Below are positions 27,487 through 36,799 of a DNA stretch of 64,000 bases, piece by piece. Numbering within the stretch: the stretch's first letter is position 1; each line of letters starts with the position of its first letter. The position numbers were made by a program, and so were the translations under genes. The DNA comes from Candidatus Zixiibacteriota bacterium (GTDB lineage: Bacteria; Zixibacteria; MSB-5A5; UBA10806; 4484-95): NCBI GenBank assembly GCA_024231855.1, contig JAAEQD010000345.1:124001-188000 (forward strand). Direction: 5' to 3'. The notes under the pieces are model-generated. The model worked only from the letters and a program-made list of their open reading frames with translations. It did no database searches and had not been told where the DNA came from.

Positions 27487-29817
27487 ATGAATAATAGAAA
27501 AGAATACAAAGCAATCGGAAAAAGTGTCGATCGAGTCGACGCTTTTGATAAGGCGACCGGCCAAGCCAGGTACGGGGCCGATTACAGCCTGAACGGCCAG
27601 TTATTCGGCCACGTGAAATATACCGATCATCCTCATGCCGAAATTATAACGATCCATACCGAAAAAGCAAGATCGCTTTCCGGAGTCAGGGCGGTACTCA
27701 CTCATGATGATATTCCCGGCAAGAAATCATTCGGCTCGGTGGTTCCCCATCAGATGGTACTATGTTCGGATAAAGTCAGATATACCGGTGATGTTGTGGC
27801 GATAGTCGCCGCTGAGACTCTCGAAATCGCTGAAAAAGCTTGTGAGCTAATAACCATAGATTATAAAACGCTTCCGATAGTTGATGATCCGAAAACAGCT
27901 CTGACCGTTGATTCCCCGCTTGTTTATCCTGACGGTAATCTTTGTAGGCGTCACAAGGTTAGAAAAGGCGACATATCGGAAGGATTCTCACAATCGGATG
28001 AGATAATCGAGCGCATATATACGACATCGAAAATAGAACACGCCTATATTGAACCCGAAGCGGTATTGGCCGAACCGGGAGAAAATGGCGGGATTACGAT
28101 AATAGGTTCAGTCCAGAATCTTTATACGATCAGACGCGCGGTTGCCGGCGTTCTTGGTCTGCCGTTGAACAAGGTACGGATTAAGCAGGCAACTCTGGGC
28201 GGATCGTTTGGCGGTAAGGATGAAGCTATGGGCGCGCTTTGCTGCCGGGCCGCTATTCTGGCGCTATTCTCCGGCAAACCCGTAAAAATGGTCAACAGCC
28301 GTGAAAACTCAATGCGAGAATCATACAAACGTCATCCTTATCGTATGGAATATAAAATCGGCGCGAAAGTAAATGGCAAGCTGCAGGCAATCGAAGTTAA
28401 GATGTATGCCGATGCCGGAGCTTATGCCGCCATGTCGCCATTTGTCACCTGGAGATCGGTTGTTCACGCGACCGGCCCGTATGTTGTTACTAATGTCCAA
28501 ACCGACGTTTACGCGGCTTATACCAATAATTGCTATACCGGGGCGATGCGAGGATTCGGTTCGCCGCAGGTTTGTTTCGCGATTGAATCATTGATGGATG
28601 AGTTAGCCGAAAAGCTTGGTCTGGACCCACTCGAATTCAGAATGATCAATATTTTGAAAGATGGTTCAACTACCGCCACGGGACAAATACTCAATCACAA
28701 GGTTGGCCTCGAACAGGCAATCCAAAATGTTACGAATAAGGCCGGTTTTAAAAACAAATGGCAGGCTAACCGGGCAATAAAATCGAGCGGGTCTATAAAA
28801 TCGGGTATAGGTATCGCCTGCAGTTACAGGGGTATATCGTTGGGAGCCGAAGGGACAGACGCGGCAGGAGTGGTTATATCAATTCAAACAGATGGCTCAG
28901 TCATCGTATCGACGGGTTTGGTCGATATGGGCCAGGGCGCGGGTACGACAATATCGCTAATCGTGGCCGAGGAGCTTGGGATCTCTATCGATAAAATCAG
29001 ATTTTTAAACGCCGACACTTCGCTTGTCCCGGATTCCGGTCCGACGGTGGCCTCCCGGACTACTTTTATGGCAGGCAACGCCGCCAGAAAAGGATGTTCG
29101 AAACTTCTCGAACGATTAAATCCAATAGCCGCAAATATTCTAAATTGTTCGGAACCATCATTAGTGTTTAAGGATAATCATATAATCAATGAAAAATCGG
29201 ATAATAAGCTGGCTTTCGCCGATTTGACCGAAGCCTGTTTTCGCCAGGGTGTATCTCTAATTACTCACGGCTGGTATAAATCACCGGTGACGTCATGGGA
29301 TGAGGAAACAGGCCAGGGAGACGCATATTTTACATACGTCTACGGCGCCAACCTGGCGGAAGTCGAGGTGGATACCAAAACAGGCAGAGTTAAAGTTAGG
29401 AACTTTGTAAGCTCTCACGATCTCGGTCGTGTTATTAATCGGGGTGGCGCGAAAGGCCAAATATACGGCGGAGTAGCTATGGGATTGGGCTATGCTCTGT
29501 TTGAAAGCTACACAGAGGAAGAGGGATTGCCGCGGCTTGAGAATTTCGATGAGTACCTGTTGCCCACCAGTTGCGATATACCTCCGGTGGATATTGTCTT
29601 TGTCGAAAATCCCGACGCGCTTGGACCTTACGGGGCGAAATCTCTGGGTGAGCCGGCCTGTGAAATCGCGGCGCCCGCGATAGCCAATGCTATAGCCAAT
29701 GCTACCGGTATGAGAGTACGTAAGCTGCCGTTAACTCTTGAAAGAGTACTTCTGGGCAAGAATCTACATCGAAATGACGTTCGCGGTTCGGCTAAAGCGC
29801 AAGGTGAAAATAAATGA
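27487..29817 (+). CDS. Xanthine dehydrogenase family, molybdenum-binding subunit (set 2)
   Basis: The start is ATG 27487; the TTG just before it is less likely. 776 residues with 'SVDRVDAFDKATGQARYGAD' at the N-terminus, then GGSFGGKDE (about 240), GAMRGFGSPQ (about 355), DMGQGAG (about 480) and GAKSLGEPA near 720 with the catalytic Glu. It is clearly a paralogue of the set 1 subunit but has diverged (AMRGFG versus AFRGFG, SLGE versus GFGE), suggesting a different substrate or direction. Set 2 has the order Mo-FAD-FeS, unlike set 1. Confidence 0.9.
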   Translation: MNNRKEYKAIGKSVDRVDAFDKATGQARYGADYSLNGQLFGHVKYTDHPHAEIITIHTEKARSLSGVRAVLTHDDIPGKKSFGSVVPHQMVLCSDKVRYTGDVVAIVAAETLEIAEKACELITIDYKTLPIVDDPKTALTVDSPLVYPDGNLCRRHKVRKGDISEGFSQSDEIIERIYTTSKIEHAYIEPEAVLAEPGENGGITIIGSVQNLYTIRRAVAGVLGLPLNKVRIKQATLGGSFGGKDEAMGALCCRAAILALFSGKPVKMVNSRENSMRESYKRHPYRMEYKIGAKVNGKLQAIEVKMYADAGAYAAMSPFVTWRSVVHATGPYVVTNVQTDVYAAYTNNCYTGAMRGFGSPQVCFAIESLMDELAEKLGLDPLEFRMINILKDGSTTATGQILNHKVGLEQAIQNVTNKAGFKNKWQANRAIKSSGSIKSGIGIACSYRGISLGAEGTDAAGVVISIQTDGSVIVSTGLVDMGQGAGTTISLIVAEELGISIDKIRFLNADTSLVPDSGPTVASRTTFMAGNAARKGCSKLLERLNPIAANILNCSEPSLVFKDNHIINEKSDNKLAFADLTEACFRQGVSLITHGWYKSPVTSWDEETGQGDAYFTYVYGANLAEVEVDTKTGRVKVRNFVSSHDLGRVINRGGAKGQIYGGVAMGLGYALFESYTEEEGLPRLENFDEYLLPTSCDIPPVDIVFVENPDALGPYGAKSLGEPACEIAAPAIANAIANATGMRVRKLPLTLERVLLGKNLHRNDVRGSAKAQGENK

Positions 29818-30668
29818 TAAGCATAACCTCATACGACCGTCCGGAAACTCTGGAGAAGGCTTTGGAGCTATTAACTTCTCAAGAGTTCAGGATCCTGGCC
29901 GGCGGCACTGATATAATACCCCAGCTACGCCGGGGCGGCTCCGGGAAACTCCTTGATATAAAGCGACTGGGACTGGATTATATCAAATCTGAAGGCGATT
30001 ATATTGAAATCGGAGCCGCGGCAACTCATACCGATCTTACATCCAATGAGATAATCGAGGAGAACTTACCAATACTCGCCACTGCCGCGGGATTGGTGGG
30101 ATCAACTCAGATAAGAAACAGGGGAACGGTTGGCGGCAATATCACGAACGCCTCACCCTGCGCCGATACTGCGCCGGCGTTGTTGATTTATGACGCGGAA
30201 TTACTATTGAAATCCATAAGCGGCGACAGGCAGGTTAAGCTGTCAGATTACATAATCGAACCATATACGACCTGCAAGCGTCCCGATGAGTTACTGCATT
30301 CGATTAAGTGCAGAAAAGCTGAAAGCGAATCAGGGTCTTCATATATCAAGCTGGGCCGCCGCCAGGCGGTTAATATATCAAGGATGACTCTGGCAGCGAC
30401 AATCAGGCGAGATGAAAATGATACGATACAAGCGGCCCGTATCTCCGGAGGCTCGGTATTCCCTACGCCATCGAGGATGCCCGATGTGGAAAACATGCTC
30501 ATCGGCGAAAAAGTGTCATCAAAATTATTTGAGGATGCTGGTAAATTCGCCGCCGAGTTGATGATAAAAGTAAGCGGTTACAGGTGGTCATCTCCGTATA
30601 AAGAGCCGGTTCTTTCAGGTCTGCTGGAAAGAGCCTTGATCCGGGCATCCGCGGGCGGAACGAAATAA
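29814..30668 (+). CDS. Xanthine dehydrogenase family, FAD-binding subunit (set 2)
   Basis: The 284-residue protein overlaps the Mo subunit by 4 bases (ATGA). It has RILAGGTDIIPQL (about 30), 'QIRNRGTVGGNITNASPCADTAPALL' (about 98-123) and the C-terminal 'KLGRRQAVNISRMTLAA' block. This is the same architecture as the set 1 flavin subunit with low identity by eye. Confidence 0.9.
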   Translation: MISITSYDRPETLEKALELLTSQEFRILAGGTDIIPQLRRGGSGKLLDIKRLGLDYIKSEGDYIEIGAAATHTDLTSNEIIEENLPILATAAGLVGSTQIRNRGTVGGNITNASPCADTAPALLIYDAELLLKSISGDRQVKLSDYIIEPYTTCKRPDELLHSIKCRKAESESGSSYIKLGRRQAVNISRMTLAATIRRDENDTIQAARISGGSVFPTPSRMPDVENMLIGEKVSSKLFEDAGKFAAELMIKVSGYRWSSPYKEPVLSGLLERALIRASAGGTK

Positions 30669-30670
30669 TT

Positions 30671-31210
30671 ATGGAAATACATCAAGAAACAGATCGAGAT
30701 ATCTCCGTGAATGTGCGGTTTAGATTAAACGGGGTAGCATACTATAAGCCCGCCCCGGTAAATTGGACATTGCTCAGATTCCTTCGCGATGATCTGGGCG
30801 TCTATGGGACGAAGTGCGGCTGTGAGGTTGGAGAATGCGGAGCTTGCACCGTAATTATCAATGGCTTGGCGGTCAATTCGTGTCTGATAATGGCATCCCA
30901 AGTAGATGGCGCGGATATCTGGACAATCGAGGGAGTCGCTACGCCCGGGACAAACAGCCTTCACCCGGTACAGGAGGCATTTATTGAGCGCGACGCTATC
31001 CATTGCGGTTTTTGTACGCCGGGTACGATTATGTCGACTATCGCCTTGCTATTGAAAAACAAGCGTCCCGGTGATGATGAAATTAAGATCGCTTTGGCCG
31101 GCAACTTGTGTCGCTGCACCGGCTATATTCAAATTATCGAGGCCGTTAAAAAAGCGGCATCATCGATAAGCGCTAAGGACCTGGAGAAATTTATCCCCAA
31201 AAAACGTTGA
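30671..31210 (+). CDS. Xanthine dehydrogenase family, [2Fe-2S] subunit (set 2)
   Basis: The 179-residue protein has GCEVGECGACTVIING, then CGFCTPG and LCRCTGY, giving eight cysteines for two [2Fe-2S] clusters. It has an extra ~15 residues at the N-terminus and a Lys-rich tail compared with set 1. It is placed last in set 2, 10 nt before the permease gene, with a GAGGGGGAG ribosome site between them. Confidence 0.92.
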   Translation: MEIHQETDRDISVNVRFRLNGVAYYKPAPVNWTLLRFLRDDLGVYGTKCGCEVGECGACTVIINGLAVNSCLIMASQVDGADIWTIEGVATPGTNSLHPVQEAFIERDAIHCGFCTPGTIMSTIALLLKNKRPGDDEIKIALAGNLCRCTGYIQIIEAVKKAASSISAKDLEKFIPKKR

Positions 31211-31220
31211 GGGGGAGATT

Positions 31221-32528
31221 ATGAGAAAGTTCTTTGAATTCGACAAGCTTGGCACGAATTATAAAAATGAGATTCTAGGCGGCGTTACCACTTTTTTCGC
31301 CATGGCCTATATCATCATAATTAATCCGGCGATTCTGGCCAACGGCGGTATCCCCAAGGAAGCCTCGGTAACAGCTACGATTATCGCCGCCGCCATCGGT
31401 ACTTTAGTAATGGCATTCTATGCCAGGCGGCCTTTCGCGGTGGCTCCTTACATGGGAGAAAACGCCTTTATCGCTTATACAGTCTGCCTGGGCATGGGAT
31501 ATAAATGGGAAACGGCCCTGGGCGCCGTCTTTATCGGAGGTGTGATATTTATAATAATTACCGCCTTGAAAATCAGAAGCTGGATCGCCCGGGCGATCCC
31601 CGATAGTCTTAAGCGAAGTTTCGCCGCCGGTATCGGTTTTTTCATAATGTTCATAGGTCTTAATGAATCCGGTATAATCAGACTTGGAGTCGAGGGAGCC
31701 CCCGTTAAAGTAGGTCAGCTCTCAACCGCCGGACCGCTGTTGGCGATATTCTGCGTTATCCTCATTTCCATACTCATTATAAGGAAGATACCGGGATCAT
31801 TATTGATAGGCCTTCTGGTAACAACGGTATTTTCCTATATTGCCGGAACGGCCACCTGGCCGACAGATTTAATCTCCGCCCCACCATCGCTATCCCCAAT
31901 TTTATTTAAGCTGGATATCGCGGGAGCGCTTTCTATAGATTTCCTGCCCGTGATCCTGGTTGTTTTCATTCTCGATTTCGTAGATACTATGGGGACGTTA
32001 ATTGGCGTATCTGCGAGAGCCGGGCTTCTGGATAAAAACAACAATCTGCCGGAAATCGAGAAGCCTATGATGGCGGATGCCATAGCGACGGTCGCCGGGG
32101 CGGCGGCTGGCACATCCACAACCGGTACATTCATAGAATCGGCCGCCGGAATAGAGGCCGGGGCTAAAAGCGGTTTCGCATCGCTGATAACAGCTGGTAT
32201 GTTTCTGCTTTGTTTATTTTTCGCGCCGATTTTCGTGTCGGTTCCGGCGAGCGCCTATGGCGCGGCTTTGGTCGTAGTGGGCTTTTTGATGTTATCCCCT
32301 TTAAAAGAACTCCAGTTTGATGATTATACCGAATTGATTCCGGCGGCGGCTACTATCGCCCTGATGAGTTTTACGTTTAATCTCGGAATCGGGATGACGG
32401 CCGGTTTTATTCTCTATCCCCTGCTAAAACTATTTTCTGGCAGGACCAGGGAGTTGACCGCGGGGATCTGGATTCTTTTTGCTATTTCGGTCTTACTTTA
32501 TATATTCTATCCTTATGGAAAAATCTGA
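31221..32528 (+). CDS. AzgA/GhxP-family purine (hypoxanthine/guanine/adenine) permease
   Basis: The 435-residue inner-membrane protein has about 12-14 hydrophobic segments. The opening 'NYKNEILGGVTTFFAMAYIIIINP', 'FAVAPYMGENAFIAY' and 'GLNESGII' blocks are typical of the AzgA branch of nucleobase permeases, as are 'FVDTMGTLIGV'-like and 'GTSTTGTFIESAAGIEAGAKSG' in the second half. It probably imports hypoxanthine, guanine or adenine by proton symport, feeding the deaminase and hydroxylases of the same operon. Confidence 0.88.
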   Translation: MRKFFEFDKLGTNYKNEILGGVTTFFAMAYIIIINPAILANGGIPKEASVTATIIAAAIGTLVMAFYARRPFAVAPYMGENAFIAYTVCLGMGYKWETALGAVFIGGVIFIIITALKIRSWIARAIPDSLKRSFAAGIGFFIMFIGLNESGIIRLGVEGAPVKVGQLSTAGPLLAIFCVILISILIIRKIPGSLLIGLLVTTVFSYIAGTATWPTDLISAPPSLSPILFKLDIAGALSIDFLPVILVVFILDFVDTMGTLIGVSARAGLLDKNNNLPEIEKPMMADAIATVAGAAAGTSTTGTFIESAAGIEAGAKSGFASLITAGMFLLCLFFAPIFVSVPASAYGAALVVVGFLMLSPLKELQFDDYTELIPAAATIALMSFTFNLGIGMTAGFILYPLLKLFSGRTRELTAGIWILFAISVLLYIFYPYGKI

Positions 32529-32545
32529 TAATCGGGAAGGCTTTT

Positions 32546-33814
32546 TTGACTAATCCAAAAATCGAAAATAAAGGAAAAAGCGTAAATCATCAATTTGATT
32601 ATTTCAGGGCTTCGCTTGAAGCCGAAAGATGCTTAAGCTGCTATGATCCGCCCTGCCGGAAAAGTTGCCCGGCATCGATACCTATCCCCGACTTTATTCG
32701 TTCGATCAGAAGCGGCAATATACAATACGCGGCGAAGCTTATTCGGGAGGCCAATCCCCTGGCGGCCGTCTGCGGCACTGTCTGTCCCGAGGAGATATTC
32801 TGCCAGAACCGGTGCACGCGTAAATCAATCGATGAGCCTATCAAGATCAGGGAACTCCACAGTTACGCGACCCAATTCGAAGTAGAATACTCAATGATCG
32901 AATACCCGGTGGAATCAAGAATCGCTATTATCGGTTCGGGACCCGCCGGCCTAACTTGCGCGATTAAGCTGGCGGAAAAAGGATTAGGAGCCGTCATTTT
33001 TGAACAATCAGATCAACCCGGCGGCGTACCGGCATCCAGCATACCTCAATTCAGATTGTCGGATGATGTAATCAATAGCGATTTAGATTACGCTAAAGGA
33101 CTTGGTGTCGAATTTAAACTTAGCGCAAAAATCGACAACCCTCAGGTTTTGCTCAATGATTATAACGCGGTTTTCATAGCCACAGGTCTTCCCCAAGGCA
33201 GAACGGTGAATATTCCGGGAGAAAACCTACCTGAAGTTATGACAGCATTGTCATTTCTTGAGGAAGCCCGATTAGGAAAATGTGAATTCTTGAAATCAAA
33301 GAAAGTGATCATAATCGGCGGAGGAAATGTATCTCTTGATGTAGCGGCGGCAGCGGCAAATGAAGGGGCATCGGAGGTACATCTGGTTTACCGCCGCGGC
33401 CCTATCGAGATGAAAGTGTGGAAATCGGAACTCGAAGAAGCCCAAAATCGAGGTGTGATAATCGATTTCCTGACATCACCGGTAGAATATAAAGCCGAAT
33501 CCGGAAAACTCAGCTCGGTAACTTGTATCAGGACACAACTAACAGAAAAGCTCGATTCATCCGGAAGAAGAATACCTGAAACGATTCCGGGTACCGAGTT
33601 CTCCATACCCGCCGATCTGGCAATAACGGCGATTGGCTTAACATCCGATTACATGAAAGAAATAAAAGTTAATAGCGATTTATCGACGTCCGTCGCGGGA
33701 ATATTCGCCGGCGGCGATTGGGCCAGAGGCGAAGGGACAATTGTCGAGTCGGTTCGAGACGGCAAGTTGGCTGCCGATTCAATTACAACTTATGTGAAGG
33801 ATAAACAAAGATGA
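32546..33814 (+). CDS. preT: PreT-like NAD(P)H-dependent FeS/FAD oxidoreductase (glutamate-synthase-small-subunit fold)
   Basis: The 422-residue protein starts at TTG 32546 after a GGGAAGG site. The N-terminal domain has the two-cluster cysteine pattern CLSCYDPPCRKSCP and CGTVCPEEIFCQNRC. Two Rossmann motifs follow: IIGSGPAGLTCA (about 131, FAD) and IIGGGNVSLDVA (about 257, NAD(P)H). This is the electron-input subunit of bacterial dihydropyrimidine dehydrogenase (PreTA). It overlaps preA by four bases, so the two form a complex. In a purine cluster the reduced substrate might be a purine-derived ring instead of uracil (inference). Confidence 0.82.
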   Translation: MTNPKIENKGKSVNHQFDYFRASLEAERCLSCYDPPCRKSCPASIPIPDFIRSIRSGNIQYAAKLIREANPLAAVCGTVCPEEIFCQNRCTRKSIDEPIKIRELHSYATQFEVEYSMIEYPVESRIAIIGSGPAGLTCAIKLAEKGLGAVIFEQSDQPGGVPASSIPQFRLSDDVINSDLDYAKGLGVEFKLSAKIDNPQVLLNDYNAVFIATGLPQGRTVNIPGENLPEVMTALSFLEEARLGKCEFLKSKKVIIIGGGNVSLDVAAAAANEGASEVHLVYRRGPIEMKVWKSELEEAQNRGVIIDFLTSPVEYKAESGKLSSVTCIRTQLTEKLDSSGRRIPETIPGTEFSIPADLAITAIGLTSDYMKEIKVNSDLSTSVAGIFAGGDWARGEGTIVESVRDGKLAADSITTYVKDKQR

Positions 33815-35019
33815 TTTTAACATCCTCACGATTATACTCGGAATTTTTGGGCATTGAATTGGAGAATCCCTTTATCTTATCGGCCGCGCCATCAACAGAT
33901 GAACTCGATATAGCCCGGGCCGGACTCGACGCCGGCTGGGCCGGATTGATTCTGAAAACCACATCGCTGGAAACCACCGTTGTCGATTTGGCTTATCCGA
34001 TGATGAGTTCTTTTAATGATGGCGAAAATTTACTCGGTATGGGCAATATCGATTTGATCAGCGCCTATCATATCAATGAGGTCGCCAAGCGCGCGTCAAT
34101 CTTGAAATCGGAGTTTCCTTACAAGATGATCGCTGCTTCGATAATGTCAGATTCCAAAGAAGGCTGGCAAACGCTTGTTAAGAAGCTTAAAGACGCTGGG
34201 ATCGACCTGATCGAGTGCAGCTTCTCATGCCCCCAGGGTAATGTAGGTGAAGATCCCGGCAAGATGCTGGCCCAAAGTGAAAGCGCGACGGAAAAAGTCG
34301 CCACCTGGGTTAAGGAAGCCGCCGGTGATTTGCCAATACTGATCAAGATCACGCCCCAGGTAACAGACATCGTGGCAATTGCCAGAGCTATCCAGAGTTC
34401 CGGTTGTGATGGTATCACCGCTTCAAATTCGATACCGGCGTTAATGGGTATCGATATCGAATCCCTTACTCCAATTCCCAATGTTGGCGGACGCTCGACT
34501 TATTCGGGCTTGACCGGCGCCGCGATTAAACCGATAACACTTCGCACTATAGCCGAAATAGCCCGTAACTTACCCGGATTTATAATCTCGGGCAACGGCG
34601 GTATCACCGATTGGCGCGATTCCGTTGAGGCATTAGCCGTAGGCGCAGGAAATATCCAGATATGTACCGCTGTTATGCTTAATGGTTTCGGAATAATCGA
34701 AGACTTAACGTCGGGGCTGGATAATTATCTAAAGGAAAAGGGATTTAATTCAATAACTGAACTTGTCGGCGAAGCCTTGCCCATGTTGGTAAATCACGAC
34801 GAATTACCCAGAGAAGAAGTCAGAAGTTTTGTCAATAATGACAGATGTATAGGTTGCGGCAAATGTTATATCGCGTGCCGTGACGGTGGACATCGGGCGA
34901 TTTCATGGGATCACCAAAACCGTCTGCCTGAGGTATCCGTCGAAAAATGTGTAGGCTGCGGATTGTGCTTACTGGTTCAGCCGGTAGAGAATTGCCTGGA
35001 GTTGCGGAAAGTAAATTAA
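33811..35019 (+). CDS. preA: PreA-like dihydropyrimidine dehydrogenase catalytic subunit, altered ferredoxin motif
   Basis: The 402-residue protein has a dihydroorotate-dehydrogenase-like FMN barrel (about 5-310) with 'NPFILSAAPSTDE' at the start. The active-site segment is ECSFSCPQGN, whose Cys is the usual proton donor, and an 'ISGNGGI' phosphate loop follows. A C-terminal two-cluster ferredoxin domain comes last. Cluster 1 is complete (CIGCGKCYIAC). Cluster 2 reads CVGCGLCLLVQP: the fourth Cys is Gln390, though a Cys follows in VENC. It reduces a pyrimidine-like ring with electrons from PreT. No hydantoinase/dihydropyrimidinase (hyuA) gene, the usual next step, is present in this operon. 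Confidence 0.85.
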   Translation: MILTSSRLYSEFLGIELENPFILSAAPSTDELDIARAGLDAGWAGLILKTTSLETTVVDLAYPMMSSFNDGENLLGMGNIDLISAYHINEVAKRASILKSEFPYKMIAASIMSDSKEGWQTLVKKLKDAGIDLIECSFSCPQGNVGEDPGKMLAQSESATEKVATWVKEAAGDLPILIKITPQVTDIVAIARAIQSSGCDGITASNSIPALMGIDIESLTPIPNVGGRSTYSGLTGAAIKPITLRTIAEIARNLPGFIISGNGGITDWRDSVEALAVGAGNIQICTAVMLNGFGIIEDLTSGLDNYLKEKGFNSITELVGEALPMLVNHDELPREEVRSFVNNDRCIGCGKCYIACRDGGHRAISWDHQNRLPEVSVEKCVGCGLCLLVQPVENCLELRKVN

Positions 35020-35052
35020 ATGATCAAATTGAAAATCAGGGGGAAGGTATAA

Positions 35053-36798
35053 ATGCCATCAAATCCATTTGCCCGTAGATCCACCAAATCTATTAAGGAC
35101 TTAGTCGAGGTTTCCTCGGGGCGTAAACAAGCCGACCTTAGCATCGAAAATGCCAAAATCGTCAATGTTTATTCCGGTGAGATAATCGAGGGAAATATTG
35201 CGGTTTATCAGGATAGAATAGCCGGTGTCGGCCCCAGGTATAAAGCCGCCAAAAAAATAAATCTCAAGGGAAGATATATCGCGCCCGGTTTCATAGATGG
35301 TCATTTTCATATAGAATCATCACTGGTTACGATTCCCGAGCTGGCCCGGGTCATCGTTCCTCGCGGAACAACATCCGTAATCGCCGATCCCCATGAAATT
35401 ACGAATGTTTTAGGCTATGACGGTATCCGTTTTATGCTGGAATCATCCAAGCATAATCCGCTAAACGTCTTTTTCACTCTTCCCTCATGCGTACCGGCCA
35501 CCGATCTGGAAACATCCGGTTCATCAATGAGGGCTTTCGACATTTACCCGTTTTTCAGAGAGAAATGGGTCGTTGGTTTGGGTGAGGTAATGAATTACCC
35601 CGGTGTTCTCGGCGGTGATGATGATGTAATCGAAAAGATCGCTATAACCGAAGGCAAAAGAATAGACGGGCATGCCCCCGGTGTTACCGGCAAGGACCTG
35701 GCCGCCTATATATCAACCGGGATTGCCTCCGATCACGAATCAACCACACCCGAAGAGGCCCGGGAAAAGCTTCGCCTGGGAATGTATGTCATGATTCGGG
35801 AGGGTTCCGCCGCGAAAAATCTGGAAAGCCTTCTACCTCTGGTCAACCAGACGAACAAGAGTCGCTTTTTATTCGTCACCGATGATCATAACCCATCGGA
35901 TATATTGGCATCCGGCCATATAGATGGCGTAATAAGGAAAGCCATAAAACTCGGTATGGATCCGATTACGGCAATCCAACTGGCAACCTTAAATGCCGCC
36001 GAGTATTTCGGATTGAAAGATATCGGGGCAATCGCACCTGGGATGCTGGCCGATTTGGTCATTTTCGATAATTTAAAGCAAATGAATGTAACCGAAGTAT
36101 TTAAAAGCGGCGCCCAGGTCGGTAAAAGAAATAAGCCAATATACGAAGACGTACCTCGCCCCAATCCGATTATCAGGAGCACGGTTAATATCAAGTGGTT
36201 GGAAGGCGATGAGTTTCATATTCCCGCCGAGGGTGGCCGATGCCGGGTAATAGGAATCGTGCCCAATCAAATCGTGACCGATCATAAAATACTAAAACCG
36301 AAGTTGAATGGCCGAGAGGTTATAGCCGATACGAAGCGCGACATATTGAAGGTTTATGTACTTGAAAGACATACAGCATCGGGCAGGATCGGTAAAGGAT
36401 TGGTGCAGGGACTTGGAATTAAAAAAGGCGCGGTTGCCACATCGATTGCTCACGATTCGCACAATATCATAGCTGCGGGATGTGACGATCAGGATATATT
36501 TAAAGCGGTTACCCATATTAATAAAATAGGCGGCGGGATGGTGGCCGTGGCCGATGGCGAAATCCTGGCTGATGTTAAATTGCCTATCGCCGGTTTGATG
36601 TCGGATAGGCCGATGAAAGACGTAGCCGATGATATGGGCAAATTAACAAAAGTAATTCATGATCTCGGCTCGAAGCTCGAGGAACCTGTAATGACTTTGA
36701 GTTTCCTGGCTCTACCTGTTATCCCTGAACTAAAATTAACGGACCATGGCTTAATCGATGTGAAACATTTCAAGCCGGTTAACCTGTTTACTAAATAG
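35053..36798 (+). CDS. ade: Adenine deaminase
   Basis: 581 residues, close to bacterial Ade (588 in E. coli), with a strong GGGGGAAGG site before the ATG. Amidohydrolase metal motifs are GFIDGHFHIESS (about 80) and PHEITNVLG (about 113), with HAPGVTG (about 203) and DDHNPSDI (about 276). The C-terminal adenine-deaminase domain holds 'AHDSHNIIAAGCDD' and 'GGMVAV'. It converts adenine to hypoxanthine plus ammonia, feeding hypoxanthine to the molybdenum hydroxylases encoded upstream. Confidence 0.93.
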   Translation: MPSNPFARRSTKSIKDLVEVSSGRKQADLSIENAKIVNVYSGEIIEGNIAVYQDRIAGVGPRYKAAKKINLKGRYIAPGFIDGHFHIESSLVTIPELARVIVPRGTTSVIADPHEITNVLGYDGIRFMLESSKHNPLNVFFTLPSCVPATDLETSGSSMRAFDIYPFFREKWVVGLGEVMNYPGVLGGDDDVIEKIAITEGKRIDGHAPGVTGKDLAAYISTGIASDHESTTPEEAREKLRLGMYVMIREGSAAKNLESLLPLVNQTNKSRFLFVTDDHNPSDILASGHIDGVIRKAIKLGMDPITAIQLATLNAAEYFGLKDIGAIAPGMLADLVIFDNLKQMNVTEVFKSGAQVGKRNKPIYEDVPRPNPIIRSTVNIKWLEGDEFHIPAEGGRCRVIGIVPNQIVTDHKILKPKLNGREVIADTKRDILKVYVLERHTASGRIGKGLVQGLGIKKGAVATSIAHDSHNIIAAGCDDQDIFKAVTHINKIGGGMVAVADGEILADVKLPIAGLMSDRPMKDVADDMGKLTKVIHDLGSKLEEPVMTLSFLALPVIPELKLTDHGLIDVKHFKPVNLFTK

Positions 36799-36799
36799 T

